Assembly (NCBI GenBank): GCA_024639645.1
Contig: JAHEIB010000009.1
Coordinates: 1-37,038, forward strand
From: Deltaproteobacteria bacterium
GTDB taxonomy: Bacteria > Desulfobacterota > Desulfobacteria > Desulfobacterales > B30-G6
Length of the DNA: 37,038 nucleotides
Direction: 5' to 3'
In this document: positions 25,749-33,916 of the stretch, in pieces
Position numbering within the stretch: the first letter of the stretch is position 1
Layout of the letters: each line of letters starts with the position of its first letter
Program-made: the position numbers and the translations under genes
Notes under the pieces: model-generated
What the model saw: only the letters and a program-made list of their open reading frames with translations
What the model was told of the DNA's origin: nothing
The model's database searches: none

Positions 25749-26651
25749 TTAATCGCCTTTTCCCATTAAGCCTTGCGGTCGTATGACCAATGTGGCCAAC
25801 AACAGAATAAAGAGGGCAATGATACTGTAACTCATGCCAAACAGCCAGCCCACAAAAGCTTCCAGAAGTCCGATAATAAATGCTGCATAAAGCCCGCCAC
25901 GGATGGATCCCATGCCACCGAATGCGGTAACCACCCAGGCCTTGACCATGATGGTTCCGCCGGACATAGGATTGATGAACCATTTCTGGCTCAACAGGAT
26001 ACCGCCAAAGCCGACCATGACGGTTGATATGGCAAAGGTGGAGGCAAAGATACGTTCTTTGGGAATACCAACAATTTTTGCTCCTATGGGGTTCTGCGCC
26101 ACGGCTTTAACAGCCATACCAATGCGGGTGTTGTTGAGCATCCATCCAAAAACCATGATACCGCCAATGGACATCACAAAAATCAGGATGTCCTGGTAGG
26201 AAAACACCAACTGACCCACCTCCAGGGTTCCCTCCAAAATAGGGGGCAGCGATTTCATGCGAACCCCAAAGACGACAGTATATAGGCTTGTCAGAAACAG
26301 TGCCAGGCCCAGTGTCAGCATCATGACCTTGTTTTCCCAGTCCGCACGCTTTCGCAGAGGCGCCACCATGAGTTTTTCCAATGCGTACCCGACCAAAAAC
26401 ATGAGTGGCATCACCACAATTAGAACCGTTACATAACCACCAAACTGAAAGCCGATCCCAAACATCAGTATCCAGGCAAAGTAACCGCCCATATTGAAAA
26501 AGTCACCATATGCGAAATTAAATGCCTTGGTGACGCCATATACCAGGGTCATACCCACGGCCATCAAGGCATACACGGATCCGGTGGACAAGCCGGCAAT
26601 GAGCACATCGGTAATTTCGTAGAGCAATAAAATGGTATCTTCGCTAAACAT
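25749..26651 (-). CDS. Liv-type ABC transporter permease (LivH family)
   Basis: A 300-residue inner-membrane permease with about eight hydrophobic segments. GLSTGSVYALMAVGMTLVYGVTKAFNFAYGDFFNMGGYFAW is the LivH N-terminal signature (normally GLxxGxxYALxALGLTLIYGVxxxINFAHGExxMxGA). TRIGMAVKAVAQNPIGAKIVGIPKERIFASTFAIS is the coupling helix, and WVVTAFGGMGSIRGGLYAAFIIGLLEAF the conserved C-terminal block. It pairs with the LivM-type protein whose start is 3 nt after its stop. It follows livF across a 220-bp gap, the largest inside the cluster, which holds a palindrome and repeat motifs. Confidence 0.92.
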   Translation of the reverse strand: MFSEDTILLLYEITDVLIAGLSTGSVYALMAVGMTLVYGVTKAFNFAYGDFFNMGGYFAWILMFGIGFQFGGYVTVLIVVMPLMFLVGYALEKLMVAPLRKRADWENKVMMLTLGLALFLTSLYTVVFGVRMKSLPPILEGTLEVGQLVFSYQDILIFVMSIGGIMVFGWMLNNTRIGMAVKAVAQNPIGAKIVGIPKERIFASTFAISTVMVGFGGILLSQKWFINPMSGGTIMVKAWVVTAFGGMGSIRGGLYAAFIIGLLEAFVGWLFGMSYSIIALFILLLATLVIRPQGLMGKGD

Positions 26652-26871
26652 ACACTCTCACTTTTATTATCAGGCTGAACCAATTACAAAACCAAGAAAA
26701 AAATATCACGTTCACAATCCTCGAGCTCTTGTATGCTGGGAAGCTAGGATGTCCGGAAGCTGGGATGCTGCGGTCTGCTGATAGCTATTAGCTACCCTCG
26801 AAACCTTGTATCACCCTCTGACCCTTGGACCCTCATTTTTGATCAACTCATTAGAGATGATCAAAAAATGA
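26652..26871. other. Internal liv gap with repeat motifs and TTTTTGATCA palindrome
   Basis: It contains AGCTATTAGCTA (26783-26794, also at 2552), ACCCTTGGACCCTC (26821-26834, nearly as at 12596) and the inverted repeat TTTTTGATCA/TGATCAAAAA (26836-26845 with 26858-26867). The palindrome lies just beyond the livF stop and may act as a weak terminator or RNA stabiliser. No gene is evident. Confidence 0.45.
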
Positions 26872-27576
26872 CTACATGCCCAAGAAAATTTCCCTTAGAT
26901 GCTCATTACTCAGGGCTTCATCCTTATCGCCTTCAAAGGAAATCCGGCCCTCTTCCATAACATAAACTCGGTCTGCCAGTTCCGCGATCTGGGGAATATT
27001 CTGTTCAACCAACAGAACCGTTTTACCCTGCTCATTTATTTGCCTGATGGTTGAAAAGATTTCATGCCGCAGGCTGGGTTGAAGACCTAGAGAAGGCTCG
27101 TCGATACATAAGAAATCTGCGTTGGACATCAATCCCCTTGCCACAGCCAGCATGCGAGCCTCTCCCCCGCTCATGGTCGAGGCGAACTGTTTCTGACGTT
27201 CGACCAAACGTGGAAAAAGATCGAACACCCATGCCAGGTTTTCTTTCTCATGATCGCGTGCATTTTTGGAATAAGCCCCCAGCTTCAGGTTTTCCAGGAC
27301 TGTCATGTGAGGGAAAAGCTCACGATTTTCAGCAATATATATCAGTCCCAGGTTGACGATATTTTCGGTGGCAATGCCATTGATCTCTTTGCCCTTGTAG
27401 GTAATGACACCTTTGGCATTGTCCACCAGGCCGCAGATGGATTTTAAAAGGGTGCTTTTGCCATGGCCATTGGGGCCCAACATGACAACAACCTCACCCT
27501 GCCCCACAGATACCGAGACATCATGCAGTACATGCGACTCACCGTAAAATACATTCAGATTACTTACGTTTAGCAT
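26872..27576 (-). CDS. Liv-type ABC transporter ATP-binding protein (LivF family)
   Basis: The track starts at a GTG (27585); the in-frame ATG at 27576 (MLNVSNLNVFYGESHVLHDVSVSV) is better and gives 234 residues. Walker A is GPNGHGKST, with His where nearly all members have Ala. The Q-loop lies in the GLIYIAENRELFPHMTVLENLKLGA segment, where the Q position appears to be Y/A. Signature MSGGEARMLAVARGLM, Walker B FLCIDEPSLGLQP and the H-loop region VLLVEQN are present. It hydrolyses ATP for import through the LivHM-type permeases. It overlaps the 3' end of livG by 17 bp, so the two ATPases are translated together. Gene order G-F-H-M-K is typical of amide/branched-chain operons. Confidence 0.88.
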   Translation of the reverse strand: MLNVSNLNVFYGESHVLHDVSVSVGQGEVVVMLGPNGHGKSTLLKSICGLVDNAKGVITYKGKEINGIATENIVNLGLIYIAENRELFPHMTVLENLKLGAYSKNARDHEKENLAWVFDLFPRLVERQKQFASTMSGGEARMLAVARGLMSNADFLCIDEPSLGLQPSLRHEIFSTIRQINEQGKTVLLVEQNIPQIAELADRVYVMEEGRISFEGDKDEALSNEHLREIFLGM

Positions 27577-28279
27577 CAGGTTCACCCAAATAACATGCGA
27601 TCACCTGGGGATCATTGACAACTTCCAAAGGATCACCCTGGCAAATCTTTGCGCCGGACTCAATGATCAGCAACTCTTCGGTCAACTCGGTCAAGACCTT
27701 CATAAAATGTTCGATAATGATAATGGTGATTTTCAGATCATGATTGATTTTGGCGATCAAATCCATGAGACTTCTAATCTCAGTAGCATTACAGCCGGCC
27801 ATGGGTTCATCCAGCATCAGAATTTTTGGTTTGGTTGCCAGGGCCGCTCCGATCATCAACTTCTTCTTTCCAAGCAGGTTCAACAGCCCGGTATTCTGGG
27901 TGCGCTCATTGTCAAGATCGACAAATTGAATCACGTCATTTACATGGGCTGAGTCAAGGCCACCGGCCGCACCAAAGCGGCTACCCACGGAAATAGCTTT
28001 TTGTACAGTGAGACTGGGAAATGTCTGGGGGATCTGAAATGTGCGTGCGATGCCGGCTTTGGCAATTCGAAACGGCGGCATGCCCGAGATATTCCGACCA
28101 TCGAATTCAATGGTGCCGTTAAAGCTGTAAAAGCCTGTAATCAGATTGTATAATGTGGATTTGCCGGCGCCGTTAGGTCCCGCGATACCGAAGATCTGTC
28201 CTGCTTTAACCTCAAAGCTGAGATCGTTAACCGCTTTGAGCTCCCCGAATTTTTTGGTAACGTGTATTACCCTGAGCAT
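27560..28279 (-). CDS. Liv-type ABC transporter ATP-binding protein (LivG family) with degenerate signature motif
   Basis: A 239-residue ABC ATPase starting MLRVIHVTKKFGELKAVNDLSF. Walker A GPNGAGKST, the LivG-specific RTFQIPQTFPSLTV and Walker B KILMLDEPMAG are clear. The signature motif, usually L-S/P-x-G-x-Q-R-R-x-E-I-A, here reads LLNLLGKKKLMIGAALATKPK: the Ser and Gln are gone, and the D-loop is GCNATE in place of G(L/M)NPxE. This composite site may bind ATP but work poorly, with hydrolysis carried mainly by the other site. GAGG lies about 10 nt before the ATG. A good promoter candidate lies 150-180 bp upstream, so this gene probably opens the liv transcript. Confidence 0.88.
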   Translation of the reverse strand: MLRVIHVTKKFGELKAVNDLSFEVKAGQIFGIAGPNGAGKSTLYNLITGFYSFNGTIEFDGRNISGMPPFRIAKAGIARTFQIPQTFPSLTVQKAISVGSRFGAAGGLDSAHVNDVIQFVDLDNERTQNTGLLNLLGKKKLMIGAALATKPKILMLDEPMAGCNATEIRSLMDLIAKINHDLKITIIIIEHFMKVLTELTEELLIIESGAKICQGDPLEVVNDPQVIACYLGEPDAKRK

Positions 28280-28432
28280 CCGGTTGTCCTCTGGTTCGGC
28301 AGGTAATCATAATTTTGCGTATTTGCTGAGTACTATCCGAGACCTGTGGCTTCAACGTAATCAACGCATACACGGAATGCAATGGATCAAACCACCGGCA
28401 AGAAACTGAGCCATATGGAAGTGAAAAATCAC

Positions 28433-28462
28433 ATATTCTCGACAAACTTTTTATATGTCAAA
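28433..28462 (-). promoter_or_regulatory. Candidate sigma-70 promoter for the liv operon
   Basis: Read on the minus strand, TTGACA (a perfect -35) is followed by 17 nt and then GAATAT, a weak -10 that keeps only A, A and T of the consensus. It lies in the 228-bp gap between the PylB-like gene and livG, giving a leader of roughly 145 nt. No other plausible pair stands out in the gap. Confidence 0.45.
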
Positions 28463-28507
28463 AGCGAGAAAAAAGGCAACCTATTTATTTTAAAGCAGTG
28501 GACGGGG

Positions 28508-29590
28508 TTAGGGTGAAGATGCTTGTTGACGTTTTGCTATCCATTGACGGTATTCTATGGCGTTTGCCGCACGGAGACCGGCCATCTCTAAAATTGGTTT
28601 TATACCCGCCATGCTCCGGTTGGCATTTTCGATATCCAATTCATGGTGGGCCACCCCAGAAAGACCATAATCCGGTGGCACCAGGGAGGTAATAACGTTG
28701 GCGCCTGCGTCCAATCGCATTTTTAAGCCCGCCAAACCATCCACATCCAGGGATGCTGGAATCAACCGATCCGGAAAAGAAAGGCGTAATACCGCGATGA
28801 TAAGACACTCGCGCATGGACGCCTCCTCAGTATGCTCTGCCATGGGTGTCCCGGGCTGTGGCACAAACTTCATGACCCGAACCTGACCCACATCAAGCGC
28901 GCGCATCACCTGGATGGAATGCGCGATGTCTGAGGATGATTCACCCATACCGCTCAAAATTCCCTCTTCAATTAGAAGCCCCAGTTCTCTGGCCTTACGC
29001 TTTTTCTCCAGACGCTTTTCAAAACTTTGCCCTGTTCTTAACCTTTTAAAAAGGGCCGGGTTATGGGTCTCCTGATAACAGGCGTACCAGGTAACGCCGG
29101 CAGCAGCCAGCATGGCCAGCACTTTATCAGGAACAACACCAGGGGATACCATGACGGGCAAGTTCGTCACGGCCTTGATATCTTTGACCAGTTGAACCAG
29201 AGCATTTAATTCCCCGTTTTTCGAATCGTGAAACCGCGGATCTTCTCCCATGGTCAAGTCCATGAGATTGACCCCTTCCTTTGACAGGTACCTGGCTATG
29301 TTTAGAACATCCTGGGTCTTTTTTCGATACCGCTGCGGCCGCTTGTTGGAGCGACGAAAATAGCAGAAGGTGCAGTCGTTCCGGCAGAACGTACTCGTAT
29401 AGGCAAATCCGTAGGTAAATATTTTATTTCCAAAATTTTCTTTGCGAATGTTCCGGGCGGTCTCAAACAGCATCTCCAGGGCATCTTCATTGTCCAGGCT
29501 CAATAATTGGACAGTATCGGAAGTGTTCAATCTGCGTCCATGTTGAACGTCGGATAATAGATTTTTGAGATGGTGTGTCGATAATGTCAT
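28508..29590 (-). CDS. PylB-like radical SAM enzyme (methylornithine-synthase family)
   Basis: A 360-residue radical SAM protein. The cluster motif is CRNDCTFC (C69, C73, C76; CX3CX2C). The PylB family pattern follows in order: NLMDLTMGEDP (109-118), PVMVSPGV, CYQET (171-175), LRTGQSFE (184-191), RVMKFVPQPGTPM, RLIPASLDVDG (275-285) and LDAGANVITSLVPP (293-306) with SGVA. From memory each has a close counterpart in archaeal PylB, which converts L-lysine to 3-methyl-D-ornithine for pyrrolysine. HydE and BioB share the fold but lack GQSFE/SLDxxG/AGAN-TS. No pylT, pylS, pylC or pylD gene is nearby. AOR stops 65 bp upstream, and the liv operon begins 228 bp downstream. The Shine-Dalgarno is weak. 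It may make methylornithine, or rearrange another amino acid in a catabolic route; the latter is my inference from neighbours. Confidence 0.82.
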   Translation of the reverse strand: MTLSTHHLKNLLSDVQHGRRLNTSDTVQLLSLDNEDALEMLFETARNIRKENFGNKIFTYGFAYTSTFCRNDCTFCYFRRSNKRPQRYRKKTQDVLNIARYLSKEGVNLMDLTMGEDPRFHDSKNGELNALVQLVKDIKAVTNLPVMVSPGVVPDKVLAMLAAAGVTWYACYQETHNPALFKRLRTGQSFEKRLEKKRKARELGLLIEEGILSGMGESSSDIAHSIQVMRALDVGQVRVMKFVPQPGTPMAEHTEEASMRECLIIAVLRLSFPDRLIPASLDVDGLAGLKMRLDAGANVITSLVPPDYGLSGVAHHELDIENANRSMAGIKPILEMAGLRAANAIEYRQWIAKRQQASSP

Positions 29591-29655
29591 AAATCACTTT
29601 AGGTGTGCATTTTATAGTGGTTTCCTGAACGCCCGGGTATACGGAACCCAAACGA

Positions 29656-31455
29656 TTACCCCAAGCCCAGATCCCTCGGTTTCTCAGAGCTCGGGATACC
29701 TTCTTCATCCCACCCCCGGAGCTGGTAATAATCCTTGAGCATAAAGGCGAGTTCTTCCTGGGTAAGCTGGCTCTCAGCCCCTTTCAGCTTTTGAAACAAT
29801 CCCGCAGAAAGGGAATCGTCTTGGGGCCGCATGCCCTCTCTGATGTTGAAACGCCGAACCAGATTGGAAATACCGGCAGCCATCTGCTGTAGCCGGGGCT
29901 TGTCTACATCGAGGCCGGTGACCATGCAAATAATATCCTGCAATTGTTCCCACAGGTACATATCCCGATAAAACCTGCAGAAGACCAGTGCATCAAAAAG
30001 GGTCAAGCGATCCTCAAAATCGATAAACATTTTGGCTTTTCCCTGGGTCTGCTCCGGTGAAATCATACCGGACAGTTCCGGCTTGTAAAAGGTGGCCCGC
30101 AAGTGACAGGCACCCCGATCAGAGCTAGCATAGGCAAGACCCATTCCTTTGAGAACACGGGGGTCGTAACCGGCCGGCTCCAGGCCCTTGGCATGTACGG
30201 CAATATCTTCAAGATCCCACACCTTGGCAGCGTGCCGAATGCCGTCGGCCAGAATATCGCCGATCCCTTGCCTGTATGCAATTTTTTTCAGCAGGTCGGC
30301 AATGGCGTCCACATCACCATACGCGATGACCGTGTCAAGCCGGCCCCGTTTTCCGGCCTCCATGGCAAAGGCACAGAGATTGCCGGCGGTAATGGTGTCC
30401 ATCCCCAGACGGTCACAGATATCGTTGAGATAAATGATCTCCTCGATACTGTCCACCATGCACAGCCCGCCAAAGGCATAAATGGTTTCATATTCCGGGC
30501 CTTCAAGACGTAACCCGGAATGCCGTCCCTCTTTAACACGGCTCAACCTGCCACAGGCCATGAAACATTTGAGACAGGCGCTGGGTTTGACTTCGCATTG
30601 ATTATGCAGGGCATCGGCGTTGATTCTCTCCCAATGGTCACAGGTACCCGCAGACCAGTAACGTGTGGGAAAGGCTTTGGCGTTGTTGAGCAGTTTGACC
30701 ATCATGGGAGTGCCCATGCTTTTATAGGCTTTTACACCGGGATTTTCCTTGCTCTCTTTGGAAAGCTCCCGGGAAAAAGACCGCACCTTCTCCGGATCCG
30801 CCAGCTGTCGTTGGCAGTCTCCTTGAAACACTATCCCTTTCAGATGCTTGGCGCCCAACACCGTACCCACACCTGTACGACCAGCAGATCGCCAGTAGTC
30901 ATTTTCAATAACACCAAATTTGACCAGATTTTCAGAGGCCGGTCCAATCACCACGGCACCCGGTCGCCCATAGGTCTCATGGCTCTTCCGGAATCGCTTC
31001 ACTAGAATATCTTCGGTGTCATAGGTGTCCTTACCCCAGATGTCGGCGGCATCATGAAAGGTCACACCTTTGGGATCAATGGACAAAACCGTCGGTACCG
31101 CGCTTTTACCGCAAATGATGATGGCATCGTACCCGGCACTGTCCATGGCCTCGGGTGCTTTGCCCCCCGAATAGGACTCCGAGTATAGCAAGGTCTGGGG
31201 CGACTTCGTGAATACACCGTACCGGCAGCATCCCCAAAGACGACTCCCTGCTACAGGACCGGTTGCAAAAACAATGTGATTGTCCGGAGAAAGTGGGTCA
31301 ACACCCGGCGGGTTATACTTGTAGAGAAGATATGTGCCCAGCCCCTTGCCCCCCAGAAACGTTTCATAAATGGATGCGGGAATGCTGTTATCCTCTATTT
31401 CAAAGGATTGCTTTGTCAAATTCACCTTTAAAATACGATTATAAATACCCTGCAT
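29656..31455 (-). CDS. aor: Aldehyde:ferredoxin oxidoreductase (tungsten/molybdopterin AOR family)
   Basis: A complete AOR of about 599 residues, the normal length. It starts at ATG 31455 (MQGIYNRILKVNL), with GGAGG 8 nt upstream (31458 is also possible); the track start adds 11 residues. LGGKGLGTYLLY, GPVAGSRLWGCCRYGVFTKSP, RTGVGTVLGAKHLKGIVF and the EGPEYETIYAFGGLC block bind the bis-tungstopterin. The 4Fe-4S ligands are C-x2-C-x3-C (CLKCFMAC, 294-301) plus a cysteine in DALVFCRF near the C-terminus. It oxidises aldehydes to carboxylic acids and reduces ferredoxin, in the cytoplasm. The class III aminotransferase lies upstream and the PylB-like gene downstream on the same strand, so an amine-derived aldehyde is a likely substrate. 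Aldehyde specificity cannot be read from sequence. Confidence 0.93.
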   Translation of the reverse strand: MQGIYNRILKVNLTKQSFEIEDNSIPASIYETFLGGKGLGTYLLYKYNPPGVDPLSPDNHIVFATGPVAGSRLWGCCRYGVFTKSPQTLLYSESYSGGKAPEAMDSAGYDAIIICGKSAVPTVLSIDPKGVTFHDAADIWGKDTYDTEDILVKRFRKSHETYGRPGAVVIGPASENLVKFGVIENDYWRSAGRTGVGTVLGAKHLKGIVFQGDCQRQLADPEKVRSFSRELSKESKENPGVKAYKSMGTPMMVKLLNNAKAFPTRYWSAGTCDHWERINADALHNQCEVKPSACLKCFMACGRLSRVKEGRHSGLRLEGPEYETIYAFGGLCMVDSIEEIIYLNDICDRLGMDTITAGNLCAFAMEAGKRGRLDTVIAYGDVDAIADLLKKIAYRQGIGDILADGIRHAAKVWDLEDIAVHAKGLEPAGYDPRVLKGMGLAYASSDRGACHLRATFYKPELSGMISPEQTQGKAKMFIDFEDRLTLFDALVFCRFYRDMYLWEQLQDIICMVTGLDVDKPRLQQMAAGISNLVRRFNIREGMRPQDDSLSAGLFQKLKGAESQLTQEELAFMLKDYYQLRGWDEEGIPSSEKPRDLGLG

Positions 31456-31580
31456 CATTATTTCCTCCTGGTTAGGATGCCGCATCACTACATCGATATG
31501 GCTTGTGACAATCTGGATGGTTCGATTTATATTCGGCTCGATATATACCTGTGTTACCTATTCGACAATTGCTTCGTCAA

Positions 31581-32846
31581 TCAACTCGAGATCTTCTTGA
31601 TACCCTTTTCCATGATATCAAGGCCTTTATTCAGCTGTTCATCGGTGATAACAAAAGGTGCCAAAACACGAATTACGTTTCCATAGCTGCCACAGACCAG
31701 TATGCTCAATCCGTTTTCAAAACAGGTTGCTGACAAGGCCTTGGCCTCTTCAGGAGCGGGTGAACGGTCTGAACCTTTAATGAGCTCGAGCCCCAGCATG
31801 GCGCCCAGACCTCGGACTTCACCGATGATATTGTATTTCTGTTGCCAGGACTTAAAACGGGCCTGCAGTTTATTGCCAAGAGCCACTGACTTTTCAAGCA
31901 TGTTTTCATCTTCAAAAATATCCAGAACGGCCAGGGCCGCTTCACAAGCCAATGGGTTGGCACCATAGGTGCCGCCAAGTCCGCCCGGATGTATGGAATC
32001 CATGATCTCCCGACGACCCACAACAGCGCTCAAAGGCATGCCCGCCGCGAGGCTCTTGGCTACGATAATCAGATCCGGTTCTACGCCCCAGTGTTCGATG
32101 GCAAACATTTTCCCGGTACGCCCCATGCCGGTCTGGATCTCGTCACTGACGAACAAAATCCCGTGCTTTCTGCAGATCTCCACCAGTTTCTGAAAATATC
32201 CATCCGGCGGTGCAATAAACCCGCCTTCTCCCTGGACCGGCTCCGCCACCACGGCAGCTACCGCCTCGGGGTTGACATGTTTGATAAAAAAGTCTTCCAG
32301 TTTCTCCGGACCAACAACATCTCCGAAAGGCATGCGGTATACCTCCGGTGCAAAAGGGCCAAAACCCAATTTATAGGGTTTGACCCTGCTGGTCATGGTC
32401 ATCGTCAGCAGGGTGCGTCCATGGTAACCATTCTCAAACACAATAATCGCCGGCCGCTTTGTATAATAACGGGCGATCTTGACGGCATTCTCCACAGCCT
32501 CGGCCCCACTGTTGATAAAAAGAACCTTTTTGGCAAAATCCCCCGGGGTAATATCACAAAGTCTTTTGGCTAGACGGACCGGTGAACCATACGGGTTCAC
32601 CATGAAACATGTGTGGGTGAATTTTTCCGCCTGGGTCTTGATGGCCGCCACCACCTTGGGATGGCTGTGACCAATGTTCATCACGGCAATCCCGCCTGCA
32701 AAGTCGATATACTCCTTGCCTTCCACATCCTTGATGATGGCACCTCTGGCAGAGGCCACATAGCAGTTTGTACCACTGGCATATCCGTTTGAAATTACCT
32801 CACGTCGCATGGTCTGAAGCGCTTCGTTTGTTACGGAATCTGTCAT
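31581..32846 (-). CDS. Class III (GabT-like) PLP aminotransferase
   Basis: A 421-residue class III aminotransferase. It carries FAGGIAVMNIGHSHPKVV, FTHTCFMVNPYG, NSGAEAVENAVKIAR (PLP phosphate), GYHGRTLLTMTMT, EPVQGEGGFIAPP, DEIQTGMGRTG with Asp235 at the pyridine nitrogen, and IIVAKSLAAG with the PLP Lys at about 264. FAGGIAVMNIGH and KPYKLGFGPFAPEVY are closest to 4-aminobutyrate (GabT) and 5-aminovalerate aminotransferases rather than to acetylornithine or glutamate-1-semialdehyde enzymes. It would move a terminal amino group to 2-oxoglutarate or pyruvate, leaving an aldehyde that the adjacent AOR could oxidise. AGGAG lies 7 nt before the ATG. It follows the BMP-type permease genes by 116 bp. 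Confidence 0.92.
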   Translation of the reverse strand: MTDSVTNEALQTMRREVISNGYASGTNCYVASARGAIIKDVEGKEYIDFAGGIAVMNIGHSHPKVVAAIKTQAEKFTHTCFMVNPYGSPVRLAKRLCDITPGDFAKKVLFINSGAEAVENAVKIARYYTKRPAIIVFENGYHGRTLLTMTMTSRVKPYKLGFGPFAPEVYRMPFGDVVGPEKLEDFFIKHVNPEAVAAVVAEPVQGEGGFIAPPDGYFQKLVEICRKHGILFVSDEIQTGMGRTGKMFAIEHWGVEPDLIIVAKSLAAGMPLSAVVGRREIMDSIHPGGLGGTYGANPLACEAALAVLDIFEDENMLEKSVALGNKLQARFKSWQQKYNIIGEVRGLGAMLGLELIKGSDRSPAPEEAKALSATCFENGLSILVCGSYGNVIRVLAPFVITDEQLNKGLDIMEKGIKKISS

Positions 32847-32962
32847 TTCAATTCTCCTTTTATCATAAATAGTCTGATATGCTTACAACAGGTTGGATCG
32901 ATCTCATATTTCAAAAACAGTCCTCACCACAGATTTATTTTCATACTGAGGGATACGTCTCC

Positions 32963-33916
32963 TTACTTGCCACTTTTGTCAAAAATTCTTCCAATGGCTG
33001 CTGGAGGTGTGGTCTTACCCACCACACCCACCAGCACGATGATGGTCAGAATATAAGGCAGCATAGCCAGAAGACTGGAAGGAACCGGGAAGCCCTTGGC
33101 ACCAAGATAGATCTCCACCCCTTTGGCACCGCCAAAAAGCAGGCAGGCCAGCATGGCGCCCTGGGGTTTCCACTTGCCAAAAATCATAGCGGCAAGAGCA
33201 ATGAAACCATGCCCGGATATCAAGGTATTGCTGAAGCGGGAAACCACGGCAATACTCATGGCAGCTCCACCCAGACCGGCAAAAAAACCGGAAGTCATGA
33301 CGGCGCCATAGCGAATACGGTAAACGTTGATACCCAGTGTGTCGGCTGCCTCGGGATGCTCCCCCACGGCCTGAACACGCATGCCGATCTTGGTCTTGTA
33401 GAGTACAAACCAGACCACGGCCACAAGGAAAAAAGCCAGATAAACGGTAGCAAAGCGGTTGAACACCAGATCCATAAACCCGGCGGATTGGAATAGCTTT
33501 CCCTCTCCGAAGAGAAAGCTAAAGGGCAAGGGGATCTTCTTTGGTATGGTAAGGGTCTGGGTGGCCCCGTCAAAAAACAGGCGGCTCAGAAAAAGAGCAA
33601 AACCGGAGCCCAGGAAGTTGATGGCGATTCCGGAAACAATCTGTTCGGCGGCAAAAGAGACACAGGCAATGGCGTGGATCAACCCAAGCAGTGCCCCGCC
33701 CAGACCGGCACAGACAAAACCCAGCCATGGACTTTGAGAGTAGTAAGCAACGGTAGCCCCCACAAAAGCACCGAAAAACATCATGCCTTCCAGACCGATA
33801 TTGACGACCCCGCTGCGCTCGGTAATAACGCCCCCCAGTGAAGTAAACATCAAGGGGGTCGAGTACATGAGTGTCGTCCCGATTATAAATCCCATGTCTT
33901 TTATGATTGCTTCCAT
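32963..33916 (-). CDS. BMP/nucleoside-type ABC transporter permease (second subunit)
   Basis: A 317-residue inner-membrane permease with about nine hydrophobic segments. MFTSLGGVITERSGVVNIGLEGMMFFGAFVGA is the diagnostic N-terminal block of the YufQ/NupC-type permease family. RIGMRVQAVGEHPEAADTLGINVYRIRYGAVMTSGFFAGLGGA is its coupling loop. It pairs with the permease just upstream; the stop of that gene and the start of this one share one base (TGATG). These systems import purine nucleosides in the cases that are characterised, but others carry different ligands. It is the last gene of the BMP-type operon. Confidence 0.9.
   Translation of the reverse strand: MEAIIKDMGFIIGTTLMYSTPLMFTSLGGVITERSGVVNIGLEGMMFFGAFVGATVAYYSQSPWLGFVCAGLGGALLGLIHAIACVSFAAEQIVSGIAINFLGSGFALFLSRLFFDGATQTLTIPKKIPLPFSFLFGEGKLFQSAGFMDLVFNRFATVYLAFFLVAVVWFVLYKTKIGMRVQAVGEHPEAADTLGINVYRIRYGAVMTSGFFAGLGGAAMSIAVVSRFSNTLISGHGFIALAAMIFGKWKPQGAMLACLLFGGAKGVEIYLGAKGFPVPSSLLAMLPYILTIIVLVGVVGKTTPPAAIGRIFDKSGK

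Noticed and set aside
26872-26874. Possible pyrrolysine read-through of the livF TAG stop, suggested by the nearby PylB-like gene
   Set aside because: Reading past the TAG adds only six codons before TAA, and the protein is already full length.
5178-28602. TCTAAAATTGGTTT present near 5180 and near 28588
   Set aside because: One copy lies within the PylB-like coding sequence, and a 14-base match of low complexity can arise by chance; no wider similarity surrounds it.
28508-29590. HydE or biotin synthase identity for the radical SAM gene
   Set aside because: The CX3CX2C motif fits all three families, but GQSFE, SLDVDG and LDAGANVITS occur together only in PylB-like proteins as I know them.
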